A stretch of 64,000 nucleotides of DNA from Sulfuricurvum sp. (GCF_028688295.1 NZ_JAQTYM010000001.1:51521-115520), one strand, 5' to 3'; positions 25,393 through 34,057 are shown, counted from the first letter of the stretch. The notes: generated by a model not told the origin, from the sequence alone. Made by a program: numbers and translations.

Positions 25393-26045
25393 AACATTTC
25401 CTTGATATATTCAGATGATATTGCATAGGTAGTTTGATTCAGTGATGATGGGTCAATGCCATTTATTGTAGCTCCATTTTGATATTTAAATCCACCGATA
25501 ATCATGGCAATCACATTGTAGTCTTTGTCAAAAACAGGACTGCCTGATTGTCCAGGTCGAGATTGGATATTTAAGATGTAGTTTTTATTTTTCACTTTTC
25601 CAATTTCTGAATCAAGTAAAATTTTTGCACCAATTTTTGTTTCTTGGAAAGTAAGAATATTTCTTCCATTTGTATCTTCAGCTGAATGAGGATAACCAAC
25701 AATAATTGATTTATCGAGAATATTTGACGTCGAGAAATTAAAGATTTCATCTCCTTTATCTTCTCCCATGACTATTAGAAGTGCAATGTCCCGATGTGGG
25801 TTGATTTTGTATATTTCAAGTTTCGTTATATTGCATGATTTGTCAGAATAATCTTGAAAATCATTAATCGACTTGATCTTAGGCATGATAATTCCAAGAT
25901 TATCTAGTCCAGCAACATTGTGGTATGCTGTACATAAAACCTTATGTGCGACTATAAAACAACTACCTAATATGCTGATACCTGTTTCTGTAATCTGTCC
26001 AATAGGAAGAACAAGTTGATTTAATTGATATTTCGAGTGAATCAT
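25389..26045 (-). CDS. Trypsin-like serine protease
   Basis: A chymotrypsin-fold (S1-like) peptidase of 218 residues without signal peptide, so probably cytoplasmic. The catalytic triad can be read: His in CTAYHNVAG, Asp in NPHRDIALLIV and Ser in RPGQSGSPVFD, which also has the oxyanion-hole glycines. No PDZ domain or membrane anchor is present, unlike DegP/HtrA. It forms a two-gene unit with the downstream membrane protein (ATGA overlap). Stand-alone cytoplasmic trypsin-like proteases with a small partner occur in bacterial defence modules, but no nuclease or sensor gene is adjacent here. Confidence 0.85.
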   Translation of the reverse strand: MIHSKYQLNQLVLPIGQITETGISILGSCFIVAHKVLCTAYHNVAGLDNLGIIMPKIKSINDFQDYSDKSCNITKLEIYKINPHRDIALLIVMGEDKGDEIFNFSTSNILDKSIIVGYPHSAEDTNGRNILTFQETKIGAKILLDSEIGKVKNKNYILNIQSRPGQSGSPVFDKDYNVIAMIIGGFKYQNGATINGIDPSSLNQTTYAISSEYIKEML

Positions 26046-26101
26046 TTAATAATCCTTGTTAATAACGGAAATTCATTATAGAGATTATACCTTATTACTA
26101 A

Positions 26102-27028
26102 TCAGCTTTGATTCTCTGAAAGCGGCGAAGAAGAGAAATAGGGGACTTTTGCGCTGGGGGTCTCTTTGGAGGTTTTTTCGAGATGAACGTCTTGATCGTC
26201 GAAGAAGATGTCCGCTTGAAACGCTTTTACGATTTCGTATTTATCGACACCCCCTAGAAAAAAGGCCTCATCGATACGGACTCCCCATTCATTTAACGTC
26301 CGTATAACCCTCTCATGGGCGGGTGAGTTGCGGGCGGTGATGAGGGCGGTTCGGATCGGGGCAGAGGTATCATCGGGGAAATTGGTTTGGATTTTGGAGA
26401 TAACCCGTAGTAATTTGGCGAACGGGCCATCGGGGAGTGATTTGCTGACGTTCTCTTTTTCGTGGGCGATGAAGGCATCTAGCCCTTGGAGTTTGTAGAT
26501 TTGTTCCGATTCGTCTGAAAATAAAACTGCGTCGCCGTCAAACGCGATGCGCACTTGATGAGAAAGGGGTGTTTGTCGATCCCCCTCAAACGGTAAAATC
26601 CTCGCGGCGGCAATTCCGACATCGATCGCATCACGCACATCGTCTTCGTAGGCGGATAAAAAGAGATCGACTTTGAAAGGTAATAGATATTTGGAGATTC
26701 TTTCTCCACCCGTCCAAGCTGAGCGGACGATATCGAGATTATAAGCTTCGATCGATTTGGTGATCCGTAAGCTGGTGGCAGCATTGTTGCGTGAGATGAT
26801 AATGACTTCGATGTGTTTTCCATCATCAAACAGGGTATTGATCGCCAAAAAGTTGTTGACGAGATCGAAGGCGGTACCGGGTTGCAGGATATCATGCTCT
26901 TTTTCGAGCTGATGTTGGTAGTACTCTTTTAGCCCTTGTTTCTCAAAAATTCTATTTTCTTCTTCTAAAGAGAACAATGCCCTCGATGAGATGGCAATAA
27001 CAAGTTTGTTTTCTAAATCATACCCCAT
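26102..27028 (-). CDS. 5'-nucleotidase of the cN-I (NT5C1) family
   Basis: A 308-residue protein matching the bacterial relatives of cytosolic 5'-nucleotidase I, which hydrolyse nucleoside monophosphates. Recognisable parts are LVIAISSRALFSLEEENRIF near the N terminus, IISRNNAATSLRITKSIEAY, VDLFLSAYEDDVRDAID, the DGDAVLFSDESE acidic motif and the C-terminal FFDDQDVH. It stands between the accessory insert and the P-II gene. A link to nitrogen fixation is not evident; nucleotide salvage is the simplest role. Confidence 0.8.
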   Translation of the reverse strand: MGYDLENKLVIAISSRALFSLEEENRIFEKQGLKEYYQHQLEKEHDILQPGTAFDLVNNFLAINTLFDDGKHIEVIIISRNNAATSLRITKSIEAYNLDIVRSAWTGGERISKYLLPFKVDLFLSAYEDDVRDAIDVGIAAARILPFEGDRQTPLSHQVRIAFDGDAVLFSDESEQIYKLQGLDAFIAHEKENVSKSLPDGPFAKLLRVISKIQTNFPDDTSAPIRTALITARNSPAHERVIRTLNEWGVRIDEAFFLGGVDKYEIVKAFQADIFFDDQDVHLEKTSKETPSAKVPYFSSSPLSENQS

Positions 27029-27121
27029 TCGCTAACCCTTATTGTTTTATGATGAAGTCATGAGTGCAGGTGAGAAGTTCATGCTCCGCAACGGAAATTA
27101 ATTGCGGATATTATAGCACTA

Positions 27122-27517
27122 TTAGCTAGATGGGGTATCGACTGCGGTGAAGAAAGTATTGCTTTTAACGGTTGCGCGCGGGATCGGTTGAGTGAGTGCT
27201 GACTCGTCTTTTTCCCCTGTACGGATACGCTCAACTTCGAGAACCGGAGTCACCCACATTTTCCCTGCACCGTGACCTAAATCTTGTGTATGAGCGCGGA
27301 TCGCTTCCATAGTTGTCTCTTTTGTTTTATCGCTTGATACAACGACAATAATCATCACTTTTGGGTATAAATCGGGGGCATTATTTTTTTCGGCGATTCC
27401 GAGAGAACCTTTTCCGATGACATCTGTAACGGTGACACCTTCGATCTCATTATCGAATAATTCACGAAGAACATCATTAAGACAGTGTTTGTTAAATACA
27501 GCAGTAATCTGGACCAT
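27122..27517 (-). CDS. P-II family nitrogen regulatory protein, divergent
   Basis: P-II proteins sense 2-oxoglutarate and ATP/ADP and bind target proteins through the T-loop. This 131-residue protein has the P-II beginning MVQITAVFNKHCLNDVLREL, the GVTVTDVIGKG strand, the B-loop region LGHGAGKMWVTPV and the C-terminal RIRTGEKDESA. The T-loop is shorter than in GlnB/GlnK and lacks the Tyr51 uridylylation site. The C-terminal tail is about 20 residues longer than usual. The start chosen is ATG 27517 after AAAGGGG; an upstream in-frame start adds 21 unconserved residues. It is divergent from nifU and may regulate nitrogenase or NifA. Confidence 0.85.
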   Translation of the reverse strand: MVQITAVFNKHCLNDVLRELFDNEIEGVTVTDVIGKGSLGIAEKNNAPDLYPKVMIIVVVSSDKTKETTMEAIRAHTQDLGHGAGKMWVTPVLEVERIRTGEKDESALTQPIPRATVKSNTFFTAVDTPSS

Positions 27518-27550
27518 TTTGGACCCCTTTAAGTGGTTTGTTGATGTGTC

Positions 27551-27556
27551 ATTATA
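27551..27556 (-). promoter_or_regulatory. Putative -10 element of the P-II gene
   Basis: TATAAT on the minus strand, 34 bases upstream of the P-II ATG. No convincing -35 is visible, as is common for Campylobacterota sigma-70 promoters. Confidence 0.4.
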
Positions 27557-27671
27557 GGTTGAAAATGAGTGAGTATTCACTTTTTTACTGCTTATAAATT
27601 AATCAACTTTTGAAAATAGAATGCATAGAGTGTTCTCAAAAAATTATGCTACAAAATTGTCATGGCCGAAT

Positions 27672-27687
27672 AAGAACAGCACTTGCA
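27672..27687 (+). promoter_or_regulatory. Possible sigma-54 promoter of nifU
   Basis: AAGAAC (27672-27677), 5 bases and TTGCA (27683-27687), 37 bases before the nifU ATG. The -12 half is perfect, the -24 half is weak. A similar AGAAC-N5-TTGCA arrangement precedes the thiol peroxidase gene. Confidence 0.4.
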
Positions 27688-27724
27688 ATGGTTTAGAAAT
27701 ATAATCCATTTACAGGAGCACATT

Positions 27725-28702
27725 ATGGCTAGAGATACATTGATCGGCGGAGCATTATGGGAAGAGTATTCAACTGAAGTACAACGACGGATGAATGATC
27801 CGATCAACATGGGTGAGATTACTCAAGAAGAGGCAGATGCTGCGGATAAGAAGCTGATTATTGCTGATTTCGGTGCTGAGAGCTGTGGAGATGCGGTACG
27901 TTTGTACTGGATGATCGATCCTAAAAATGATGTAATCGTTAAAAGCCGATTTAAAAGCTTCGGGTGTGGTACAGCGATCGCAAGTTCTGACATGATGGCA
28001 GAACTCTGTATGGAAAAAACGGTTGATGAGGCACTCAAAATCACCAACATCGATGTCGAAAAAGCGCTCCGTGATGAGGAAGATATTCCGGCAGTTCCTG
28101 GGCAAAAAATGCACTGTTCGGTTATGGCGTATGATGTTATTAAAAAAGCGGCATCAATCTATAAAGGTGTCGATATGTCCGAATTCGAGACCGAATTTAT
28201 CGTGTGTGAATGTGCACGTGTGAGTCTCGATACCCTCAAAGAGGTGATTCGCCTAAACAAACTTGAAACAATCGAGCAAATCACCGACTACACCAAAGCA
28301 GGCGGATTCTGTAAATCATGTATCAAACCGGGCGGACATGAGAAAAAAGATGTTTACCTCGTCGATATGTTGGCTGAAATCAGCGCTGAGCTACAAAAAG
28401 AGGCGATCAGTAAAAAAATCAAAGAGGCAAAAGGGGACGGTAACTTTAATGCGATGAGTTTGGTACAAAAACTCCGCAGTATCGAATCGATCCTCGAAGA
28501 GTATATTCGTCCTACTCTCAAAGCTGACCATGGGGATGTTGAAGTGATCGATCTCAAAGAAACAGATGGAGAACACGAACTCTACATCCAGTACAAAGGG
28601 GAGTGTATGAGCTGTTCGATGAACACCACAACAACACTTGCCGGTATGCAAGATATGCTAAACTTTAAACTCAAAACAAACTTACGAGTAATGGTGGTCT
28701 AA
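27725..28702 (+). CDS. nifU: Fe-S cluster scaffold NifU (three-domain)
   Basis: NifU assembles clusters for nitrogenase. The 325-residue protein has the complete layout: IscU-like N-terminal scaffold with Cys in AESCGDAVRL, KSFGCGTAIASSDM and KMHCSVMAYD; a central [2Fe-2S] domain with CECARVS and FCKSCIKPGGHEKK; and the C-terminal Nfu domain with CMSCSM. The start is ATG 27725, preceded by AGGAG; an earlier in-frame start adds 14 residues and is unlikely. No nifS cysteine desulfurase lies next to it in this window. The stop overlaps the next start (TAATG). Confidence 0.93.
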   Translation: MARDTLIGGALWEEYSTEVQRRMNDPINMGEITQEEADAADKKLIIADFGAESCGDAVRLYWMIDPKNDVIVKSRFKSFGCGTAIASSDMMAELCMEKTVDEALKITNIDVEKALRDEEDIPAVPGQKMHCSVMAYDVIKKAASIYKGVDMSEFETEFIVCECARVSLDTLKEVIRLNKLETIEQITDYTKAGGFCKSCIKPGGHEKKDVYLVDMLAEISAELQKEAISKKIKEAKGDGNFNAMSLVQKLRSIESILEEYIRPTLKADHGDVEVIDLKETDGEHELYIQYKGECMSCSMNTTTTLAGMQDMLNFKLKTNLRVMVV

Positions 28703-29823
28703 TGTCACGAGCAACGAAAGAAGGTACATTTGGGTATCTCAAAAAATTTGGTAACTATTCAAAAGATTTTTACCGTTTTAACGGAGAACTCTTTTTCCCT
28801 TCACTCGGGATCGGAACCTACAAACCGGAGCCGTATAAAGAAGATAATTATATTATCAACTTCGGCTCAGCGATCAAAATGGCTCTTCGGCATGGGATTA
28901 ACCTGATCGATACGGCGATCAACTACCGATACCAAATCTCTGAGCGCGAGATAGCTGAAGCATTGAATGATATGTTCGCAGAGGGAGAGATTACACGTCA
29001 AGAGGTGATTATCGCTTCAAAAGCAGGGTTTATCCCCCTCGATTTTCCGTTTCCAGATAATCCTTACGGATGGATACAAGAGAATATTATTAAGAGCGGA
29101 TTAGCAACAAAAGAGGAGATCGTAATCGATCAGCACTGTATGGCACCTGCATATCTGCGCTGGAGCTGTGAGCAGTCGTTACGCAATATGGAGCTGGAGT
29201 GCATCGATATTTTGTATCTCCATAATCCCGAAACACAGCTCGGTTACGTCGATCATGAGACTTTTTACGCTCGAATCGAAGCGGCATTTAGAGAATTTGA
29301 ACTCTTAAGAGCTGAGGGGAAAATCGTCTCTTACGGGATAGCGGCATGGAACGGATTTTTATATGAAGCGGATCATACCGAATATATATCACTCTCAAAA
29401 GTAGTCGAGATCGCTCGTCGCGCTGGTGGAGAAGATCACGGCTTTAAATATATCCAAAGTCCGTTCAATCTTGCGAAACCTCATGCGTATGGCTATGCCA
29501 ACCAGCAGTGTGATGATGGAATGTTTTATCCGATGATGCATGCGTGTGCACGCTATGGCTTAACTTTTATCGGTTCCTCCGCACTCTTGCAGAAAAATCT
29601 GTTTAAACGCCCTTTTGCGGCAAATGTTGGAGAACTCCTGAATACGGGTGAGTTGAATGATGTGGCGAGTGCGTTGCAGTTTGCCCGCTCAGCCGGTGGG
29701 ATCAGTGCTATCTTCGGTGCGGTTGATCCTGCTCATGTGATGGATAACGCTGTTTTGGGATATTTGCCGAGTGCATCTGTCGATGCGGTTAACACACTTA
29801 TGAGGGGTGCGTATGCTGTATGA
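28702..29823 (+). CDS. Aldo/keto reductase family oxidoreductase
   Basis: A 373-residue NAD(P)H-dependent reductase of the aldo/keto reductase superfamily. The barrel start is FPSLGIGTY. The catalytic Asp and Tyr are in NLIDTAINYRY, the Lys is in VIIASKAGF and the His is in DILYLHNPE. An insertion (about residues 115-145, WIQENIIKSGLATKEEIVI) is long for the family. The substrate is unknown. It is coupled to nifU by a one-base stop/start overlap and to the flavoprotein behind it by overlap, so it is probably part of the nif regulon. Confidence 0.88.
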   Translation: MSRATKEGTFGYLKKFGNYSKDFYRFNGELFFPSLGIGTYKPEPYKEDNYIINFGSAIKMALRHGINLIDTAINYRYQISEREIAEALNDMFAEGEITRQEVIIASKAGFIPLDFPFPDNPYGWIQENIIKSGLATKEEIVIDQHCMAPAYLRWSCEQSLRNMELECIDILYLHNPETQLGYVDHETFYARIEAAFREFELLRAEGKIVSYGIAAWNGFLYEADHTEYISLSKVVEIARRAGGEDHGFKYIQSPFNLAKPHAYGYANQQCDDGMFYPMMHACARYGLTFIGSSALLQKNLFKRPFAANVGELLNTGELNDVASALQFARSAGGISAIFGAVDPAHVMDNAVLGYLPSASVDAVNTLMRGAYAV

Positions 29824-31471
29824 CGTCATCGTAGTCGGGAGTGGAATATCGGGTCTCTATGCAGCTCTTTATGCACGGCGAGCCGGTTTGAATGTTGCCC
29901 TTATCTCTAAGAGCAATTCACTGCGCTCCAACTCAGCTGTAGCCTCAGGGGGTATCAATGCGGTGTTGAAAACGACTCGCCATGATTCCTGTCGTGATCA
30001 TATCGCCGATACTATCAAAGGGGCTGATAAGCTGGCTCGTTTGAGTGCGGTGAGTGCGATGGTTACGGGTGCTGAGGAGATTATTCGTGAACTTCAGGAG
30101 ATGGGGGTTGCATTTGATACCGATGAAGAGGGAAATGTCGCTCAACGCCCCTTTGGGGGGACGAAGGCAAAACGTACCTGCTATATCGCGGATAAAACCG
30201 GTGCATCGATCACCCAGACCTTACTCGTTAAATGCCGTAAAGAGGGGGTGAAAATATTACCCAATTATGTGATGCTCTCTATCGCTACCTATAAAGAGCA
30301 GCTCTCAGGTATTACTCTATTACGTCGTCGTGATTCACAGGTTATAGCCTTAGCCTGTAAATCACTGATTTTAGCGGGTGGAGGGTTTGCGGGGATCTAT
30401 CGCGGACACTCTACGAATTCCCAAGAATCTAGTGGTGATTTGATAGCGATTGCACTACGAGCCAAAATGCGTTTGAGCAACATGGAGTTTGTTCAGTTTC
30501 ATCCGACGACGCTCTTAAACAGTGGTACACTTATCAGCGAAGCGGCGCGGGGTGAGGGTGCTTATATTGTCGATGAGAACGGTGAGCGTTTTACGGATGA
30601 ACTCCAAACACGTGATAAACTCTCCCGTGATATCGTCAAACATCAATTAGCGGGACATACGGTCTATCTTGATTTCCGTCATTTGGGCGAAGCGTTGATC
30701 GATAAAAAACTCCCATCAGCTCGCAAACATGCTCTTATGGGAGCAGGTATAGATATTCTAACAGAACTATTGCCAATTACGCCATCCGCGCATTACACAA
30801 TGGGTGGAATATGGGTACGTGATAATACATCTACCGATATTCCTAATGTTTTTGCTTGCGGTGAATGTGCTCATAGTGGTGTGCATGGTGCGAACCGTCT
30901 TGGTGGCAATAGTTTACTCGAAGCGGCCTATTTTGGGAGAATCGCCGGAATAGAAGCATCACGTGTGGCAAAAAAAGGTGATTTTCATCCGATAAATTAC
31001 GCGCTTGTTGATAAAGAAGCACGCTATGTCGAGGCAATTTTAGAAGGCGAAAGTCGTTTTAACATTAACACGATGCGCCGTAATCTCGGAAATAACCTTT
31101 ATAAGAATGCAGGTGTTTTCCGAACACACGATACCCTTGCTAATGCTCTTGAATATGTTCATTATCTGATGAAAATGACATCAGGTCTGTGCTGCGTCAA
31201 CAAAGAGAGAAATGATAATGTTGAATTGATGTCAATTATAGAGTTCCGTAATGCACTCACTGTAGCTGAGTCGATGGTAATGTCTGCATTAGCGCGTGAA
31301 GAGAGTAGAGGGGTTCATTACCGCGATGATTTTCCGCAAAGTGATGATCAAAATTTTGAGGTCAATACGATTATCCGTCGCCTCGCAGCCACCTTTTTAC
31401 GGATTACGTTCGAAGGGCATCTCTCATCGGATTGGTGGCACCGGATACGGCAGTTTTTTCATGCACAGTAA
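29813..31471 (+). CDS. FAD-dependent oxidoreductase related to L-aspartate oxidase/fumarate reductase flavoprotein
   Basis: A 552-residue flavoprotein of the SdhA/FrdA/NadB family. The dinucleotide site is VVGSGISGLYAALYA. Other family motifs are NSAVASGGINAVL, LAGGGFAG, MEFVQFHPTTL, the catalytic SEAARGEGAYIV, SRDIV, and ACGECAHSGVHGANRLGGNSLLEA. The layout resembles NadB, which oxidises aspartate to iminoaspartate, but a separate fumarate reductase-like role is possible. The start is ATG 29813 after GAGGGG; a GTG six bases earlier is in frame. It overlaps the aldo/keto reductase gene and lies before nifT, so nif-linked expression is likely. Confidence 0.85.
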   Translation: MLYDVIVVGSGISGLYAALYARRAGLNVALISKSNSLRSNSAVASGGINAVLKTTRHDSCRDHIADTIKGADKLARLSAVSAMVTGAEEIIRELQEMGVAFDTDEEGNVAQRPFGGTKAKRTCYIADKTGASITQTLLVKCRKEGVKILPNYVMLSIATYKEQLSGITLLRRRDSQVIALACKSLILAGGGFAGIYRGHSTNSQESSGDLIAIALRAKMRLSNMEFVQFHPTTLLNSGTLISEAARGEGAYIVDENGERFTDELQTRDKLSRDIVKHQLAGHTVYLDFRHLGEALIDKKLPSARKHALMGAGIDILTELLPITPSAHYTMGGIWVRDNTSTDIPNVFACGECAHSGVHGANRLGGNSLLEAAYFGRIAGIEASRVAKKGDFHPINYALVDKEARYVEAILEGESRFNINTMRRNLGNNLYKNAGVFRTHDTLANALEYVHYLMKMTSGLCCVNKERNDNVELMSIIEFRNALTVAESMVMSALAREESRGVHYRDDFPQSDDQNFEVNTIIRRLAATFLRITFEGHLSSDWWHRIRQFFHAQ

Positions 31472-31516
31472 GTAGTGTAGTGAATTTAGTTTATTTACAA
31501 TTTTAAGGAGTCTATT

Positions 31517-31729
31517 ATGGCAAAAGTTATGTTACGTTATGACAGTAAGGGAGCAATCTCTTTTTATGTTGCAAAAAAAGACATGGAGGAGACTATCCTC
31601 AAAAGTGAATTCGACACCGATGAAAAATGGGGTGGAGAAGTAGAACTCTCTAATGGTGAGACATGGTTTATCGAACCAAGTGCTAAAAAGTTTCCTGCGG
31701 AAGTAATGGCAGTTAGACGAGGGGAATAA
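31517..31729 (+). CDS. nifT: Nitrogen fixation protein NifT/FixU
   Basis: A 70-residue protein of the NifT/FixU family, restricted to diazotrophs and without a firm function. It shows the family pattern KVMLRYDSKGAISFYVAKKD, WGGEVELSNGETWFI and PAEVMAVRRG. AAGGAG precedes the ATG. It ends the nifU operon and is convergent with nifA, 8 bases from its stop. Confidence 0.9.
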   Translation: MAKVMLRYDSKGAISFYVAKKDMEETILKSEFDTDEKWGGEVELSNGETWFIEPSAKKFPAEVMAVRRGE

Positions 31730-31737
31730 TTCCCTCC

Positions 31738-33366
31738 TTAAATATCAATACCGTATTGTTTGATTTTATATCCTATTTGTCGTGCACTCATCCCCAGTAT
31801 TCGTGCCGCTTTGGTTTGAATACCGTGTGAATCGATCAATGCTTGAATAATTGACTCCTTCTCTATCTCTTGGAGGCTTTTACGTGTTACCGGTCCTGAT
31901 GGCGGTGGTGCCGATGTTACAACCGGTGTGATGGATGGGGTTGGTTGAGCTTGAACGGAGGGTTCGGGCTGCATGTAGAGCTTTTGGTAATTAAACGGCA
32001 ATACATGGCTCAACATCTCCGGTTGGATTTCACCATCAGGACAAATTAATACAATACGCTCCATCGTATTTTGAAGTTCACGGATATTCCCTGGCCATGG
32101 ATAATCGAGTAACAGCTCCATCGCCGGTTTAGCGATGTGCATATTTTTGCGGTGCTCTTTCATAAAACGGTTAAGATAGTGCTCAATGAGGAGTTTGACA
32201 TCTTCATAACGCTCTCGAAGTGGTGGAAGATTGATTGGAATGACGTTCAAACGGTAAAATAAATCTTCCCGGAACTCCCCCTTACGCACCATCTCCTCTA
32301 AATTACGATTCGTAGCGGCTACGAGTCGGACATTCGTTTTAATCGTTTTGTTCCCCCCGACACGTTCAAACTCTTGCTCTTGTAAAATACGCAGTAGTTT
32401 TACTTGGAGTGATGGGGTAATATCTCCGATCTCATCGAGAAACAGTGTTCCCCCATCGGCGAGTTCAAAACGCCCTTTACGCATCTCTCTCGCATCGGTA
32501 AAGGCCCCTTTTTCATGTCCGAAGAGTTCGGATTCGAGGAGAGTTTCACTGATAGCGGCACAGTTTAGTTTGATAAACGGGCCGTTTTGACGACGGCTGA
32601 GATTATGAACAGCTGTTGCGATCAGCTCTTTACCGGTTCCCGTCTCACCACGGATCAGAATCGTTGCATCCGTTGGCGCTACGGTATTTATCATCCCGAA
32701 TACTTGTTGCATACGAGTTGAGCGTCCAACAATATTTTCAAATTTGTAATCTTTTTGCATCTCTTCTTTGTAGTAGGTTTTTAGTTCGGTGAGAGACTCT
32801 TTTTCTTCGGTTAATTTTTGCTGTACTTTGAGTGACCCGACAAAAAGCGATCCGACGATGGTGAGCATTCGGACAATTTCGTCGAAGTTTAGAGGACTCC
32901 CTTTTCCTATATTGGCAGAAATGACTCCGATTACCTCTTCATCTTGGAGGAGCGGTACGGCAACATAAGAGACCATCTGTGTTGAGATGTTCCCCATTTT
33001 GTTGAGATAGTTGATATTGTTATGGATATTTTCGATGACAATCGGTTCACGACTTTTTGCGGCCAACCCTGTTGCCCCTTCACCAAAACGGTACGTTGCC
33101 ACTTTTTTTTGATAGGGTTCTAAATCGATAGATGCTAAAAGTTCTAGCTCATTAGCATCCTCTTTTTTACGAAAGAGGGCACAGCGCTCCAAATAACCAT
33201 GTTGTTTGAGGCGGCGCATCGCTTTTTCAATGCTTGTGGTGATTTCAGTTGTGCTGGTGAGCATAACTGCGACTTCATAAAGGAGGTTGATCTCTTTGTA
33301 CGCAAACGTCAGTGCACAGGTTTGGCACTCTTCACGATTAGGGATATTAGCTTCATAGGTCATCAT
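31738..33366 (-). CDS. nifA: Nif-specific sigma-54 activator NifA
   Basis: NifA activates nif promoters with RpoN. The 542-residue protein has an N-terminal GAF domain (about 25-190), an AAA+ domain with Walker A GETGTGKE (about 243-250) and Walker B GGTLFLDEIGD, a Pro-rich linker (PEPSVQAQPTPSITP) and a Fis-type HTH (TKAARILGMSARQIGYKI) at the C terminus. The sigma-54-contacting loop reads GAFTDA rather than the usual GAFTGA. The linker lacks the Cys pair of oxygen-sensitive NifA proteins, but a CQTC pair occurs at residues 14-17 before the GAF domain. It is convergent with nifT and divergent from the thiol peroxidase operon. Confidence 0.92.
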   Translation of the reverse strand: MMTYEANIPNREECQTCALTFAYKEINLLYEVAVMLTSTTEITTSIEKAMRRLKQHGYLERCALFRKKEDANELELLASIDLEPYQKKVATYRFGEGATGLAAKSREPIVIENIHNNINYLNKMGNISTQMVSYVAVPLLQDEEVIGVISANIGKGSPLNFDEIVRMLTIVGSLFVGSLKVQQKLTEEKESLTELKTYYKEEMQKDYKFENIVGRSTRMQQVFGMINTVAPTDATILIRGETGTGKELIATAVHNLSRRQNGPFIKLNCAAISETLLESELFGHEKGAFTDAREMRKGRFELADGGTLFLDEIGDITPSLQVKLLRILQEQEFERVGGNKTIKTNVRLVAATNRNLEEMVRKGEFREDLFYRLNVIPINLPPLRERYEDVKLLIEHYLNRFMKEHRKNMHIAKPAMELLLDYPWPGNIRELQNTMERIVLICPDGEIQPEMLSHVLPFNYQKLYMQPEPSVQAQPTPSITPVVTSAPPPSGPVTRKSLQEIEKESIIQALIDSHGIQTKAARILGMSARQIGYKIKQYGIDI

Positions 33367-33457
33367 TGCATTGTCTTTACTATTAAATTAGGTAGTAATT
33401 GTAGTACAAAATGCGACAATGAACCAACATTCATGTGGATAAAAAATAGGCAGTTTG

Positions 33458-33473
33458 TAGAACTGATTTTGCA
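33458..33473 (+). promoter_or_regulatory. Possible sigma-54 promoter of the thiol peroxidase operon
   Basis: TAGAAC (33458-33463), 5 bases and TTGCA (33469-33473), 35 bases before the ATG. Four of six -24 bases match and the -12 half is perfect. Confidence 0.45.
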
Positions 33474-33508
33474 CTATATTCTCAAAATGATCCAAATAAG
33501 GAGAAACT

Positions 33509-34057
33509 ATGCAAATTACCGTTCATGGAACACCGACCCCTCTTGAGGGAAAAGAGATGACTATATGGCGTGAAGCACCTGCTGCACGTGTTACTAACCT
33601 CGATGGGAGTCAAAACGTTATCGGGATGATTGCCCCTACGGCGCAACTGCTCATTGCAATCCCTTCGCTCAAAACCGAAGTGTGTTCATTGGGTGCAAAA
33701 AAGTTTAATGATCTCATTAAGCAATTTAAAAAGCTAAAAACGGTCATGATAACGACCGATGATGCTGAATTTGTGAACGATTTTGTCGCACGAGAAGGGA
33801 TTGATGCTGCTGATGTCGTGATCGATACCAACCGTGATTTTGCCAAAAAATTTGGATTGTTGATTACAGAGGGAAAACTCAAAGATCGTTTAGCACGTGC
33901 CGTATTCGTCATCGACCAAGAGGGGATGATCAGTTACGTAGAAGTTGTCCCTGAAATTACCGATGAAGTCGATTATGATAAATGTATTGAAGCGGTCGAT
34001 AAAGCGGCCAATTTCAAGAAAAAAGGGCACGACCACGAAAATTGGATGGGTGTGTAA
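33509..34057 (+). CDS. Thiol peroxidase (Tpx)-like peroxiredoxin
   Basis: Atypical peroxiredoxin of 182 residues that should reduce hydrogen or alkyl peroxides. It aligns with Tpx: IPSLKTEVCSLGAKKFN with the peroxidatic Cys at 59, GLLITEGKLKDRLARAVFVIDQEG and the EITDEVDYDKCIEAV end. The usual resolving Cys of Tpx (in a RFCGAEG-like motif) is replaced (DFVAREG), so it may act as a one-Cys enzyme or use the late Cys near 164. A C-terminal His-rich tail (KKGHDHENW) is unusual. AAGGAG precedes the ATG. It heads the ankyrin/nitroreductase/ald operon. Confidence 0.85.
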   Translation: MQITVHGTPTPLEGKEMTIWREAPAARVTNLDGSQNVIGMIAPTAQLLIAIPSLKTEVCSLGAKKFNDLIKQFKKLKTVMITTDDAEFVNDFVAREGIDAADVVIDTNRDFAKKFGLLITEGKLKDRLARAVFVIDQEGMISYVEVVPEITDEVDYDKCIEAVDKAANFKKKGHDHENWMGV

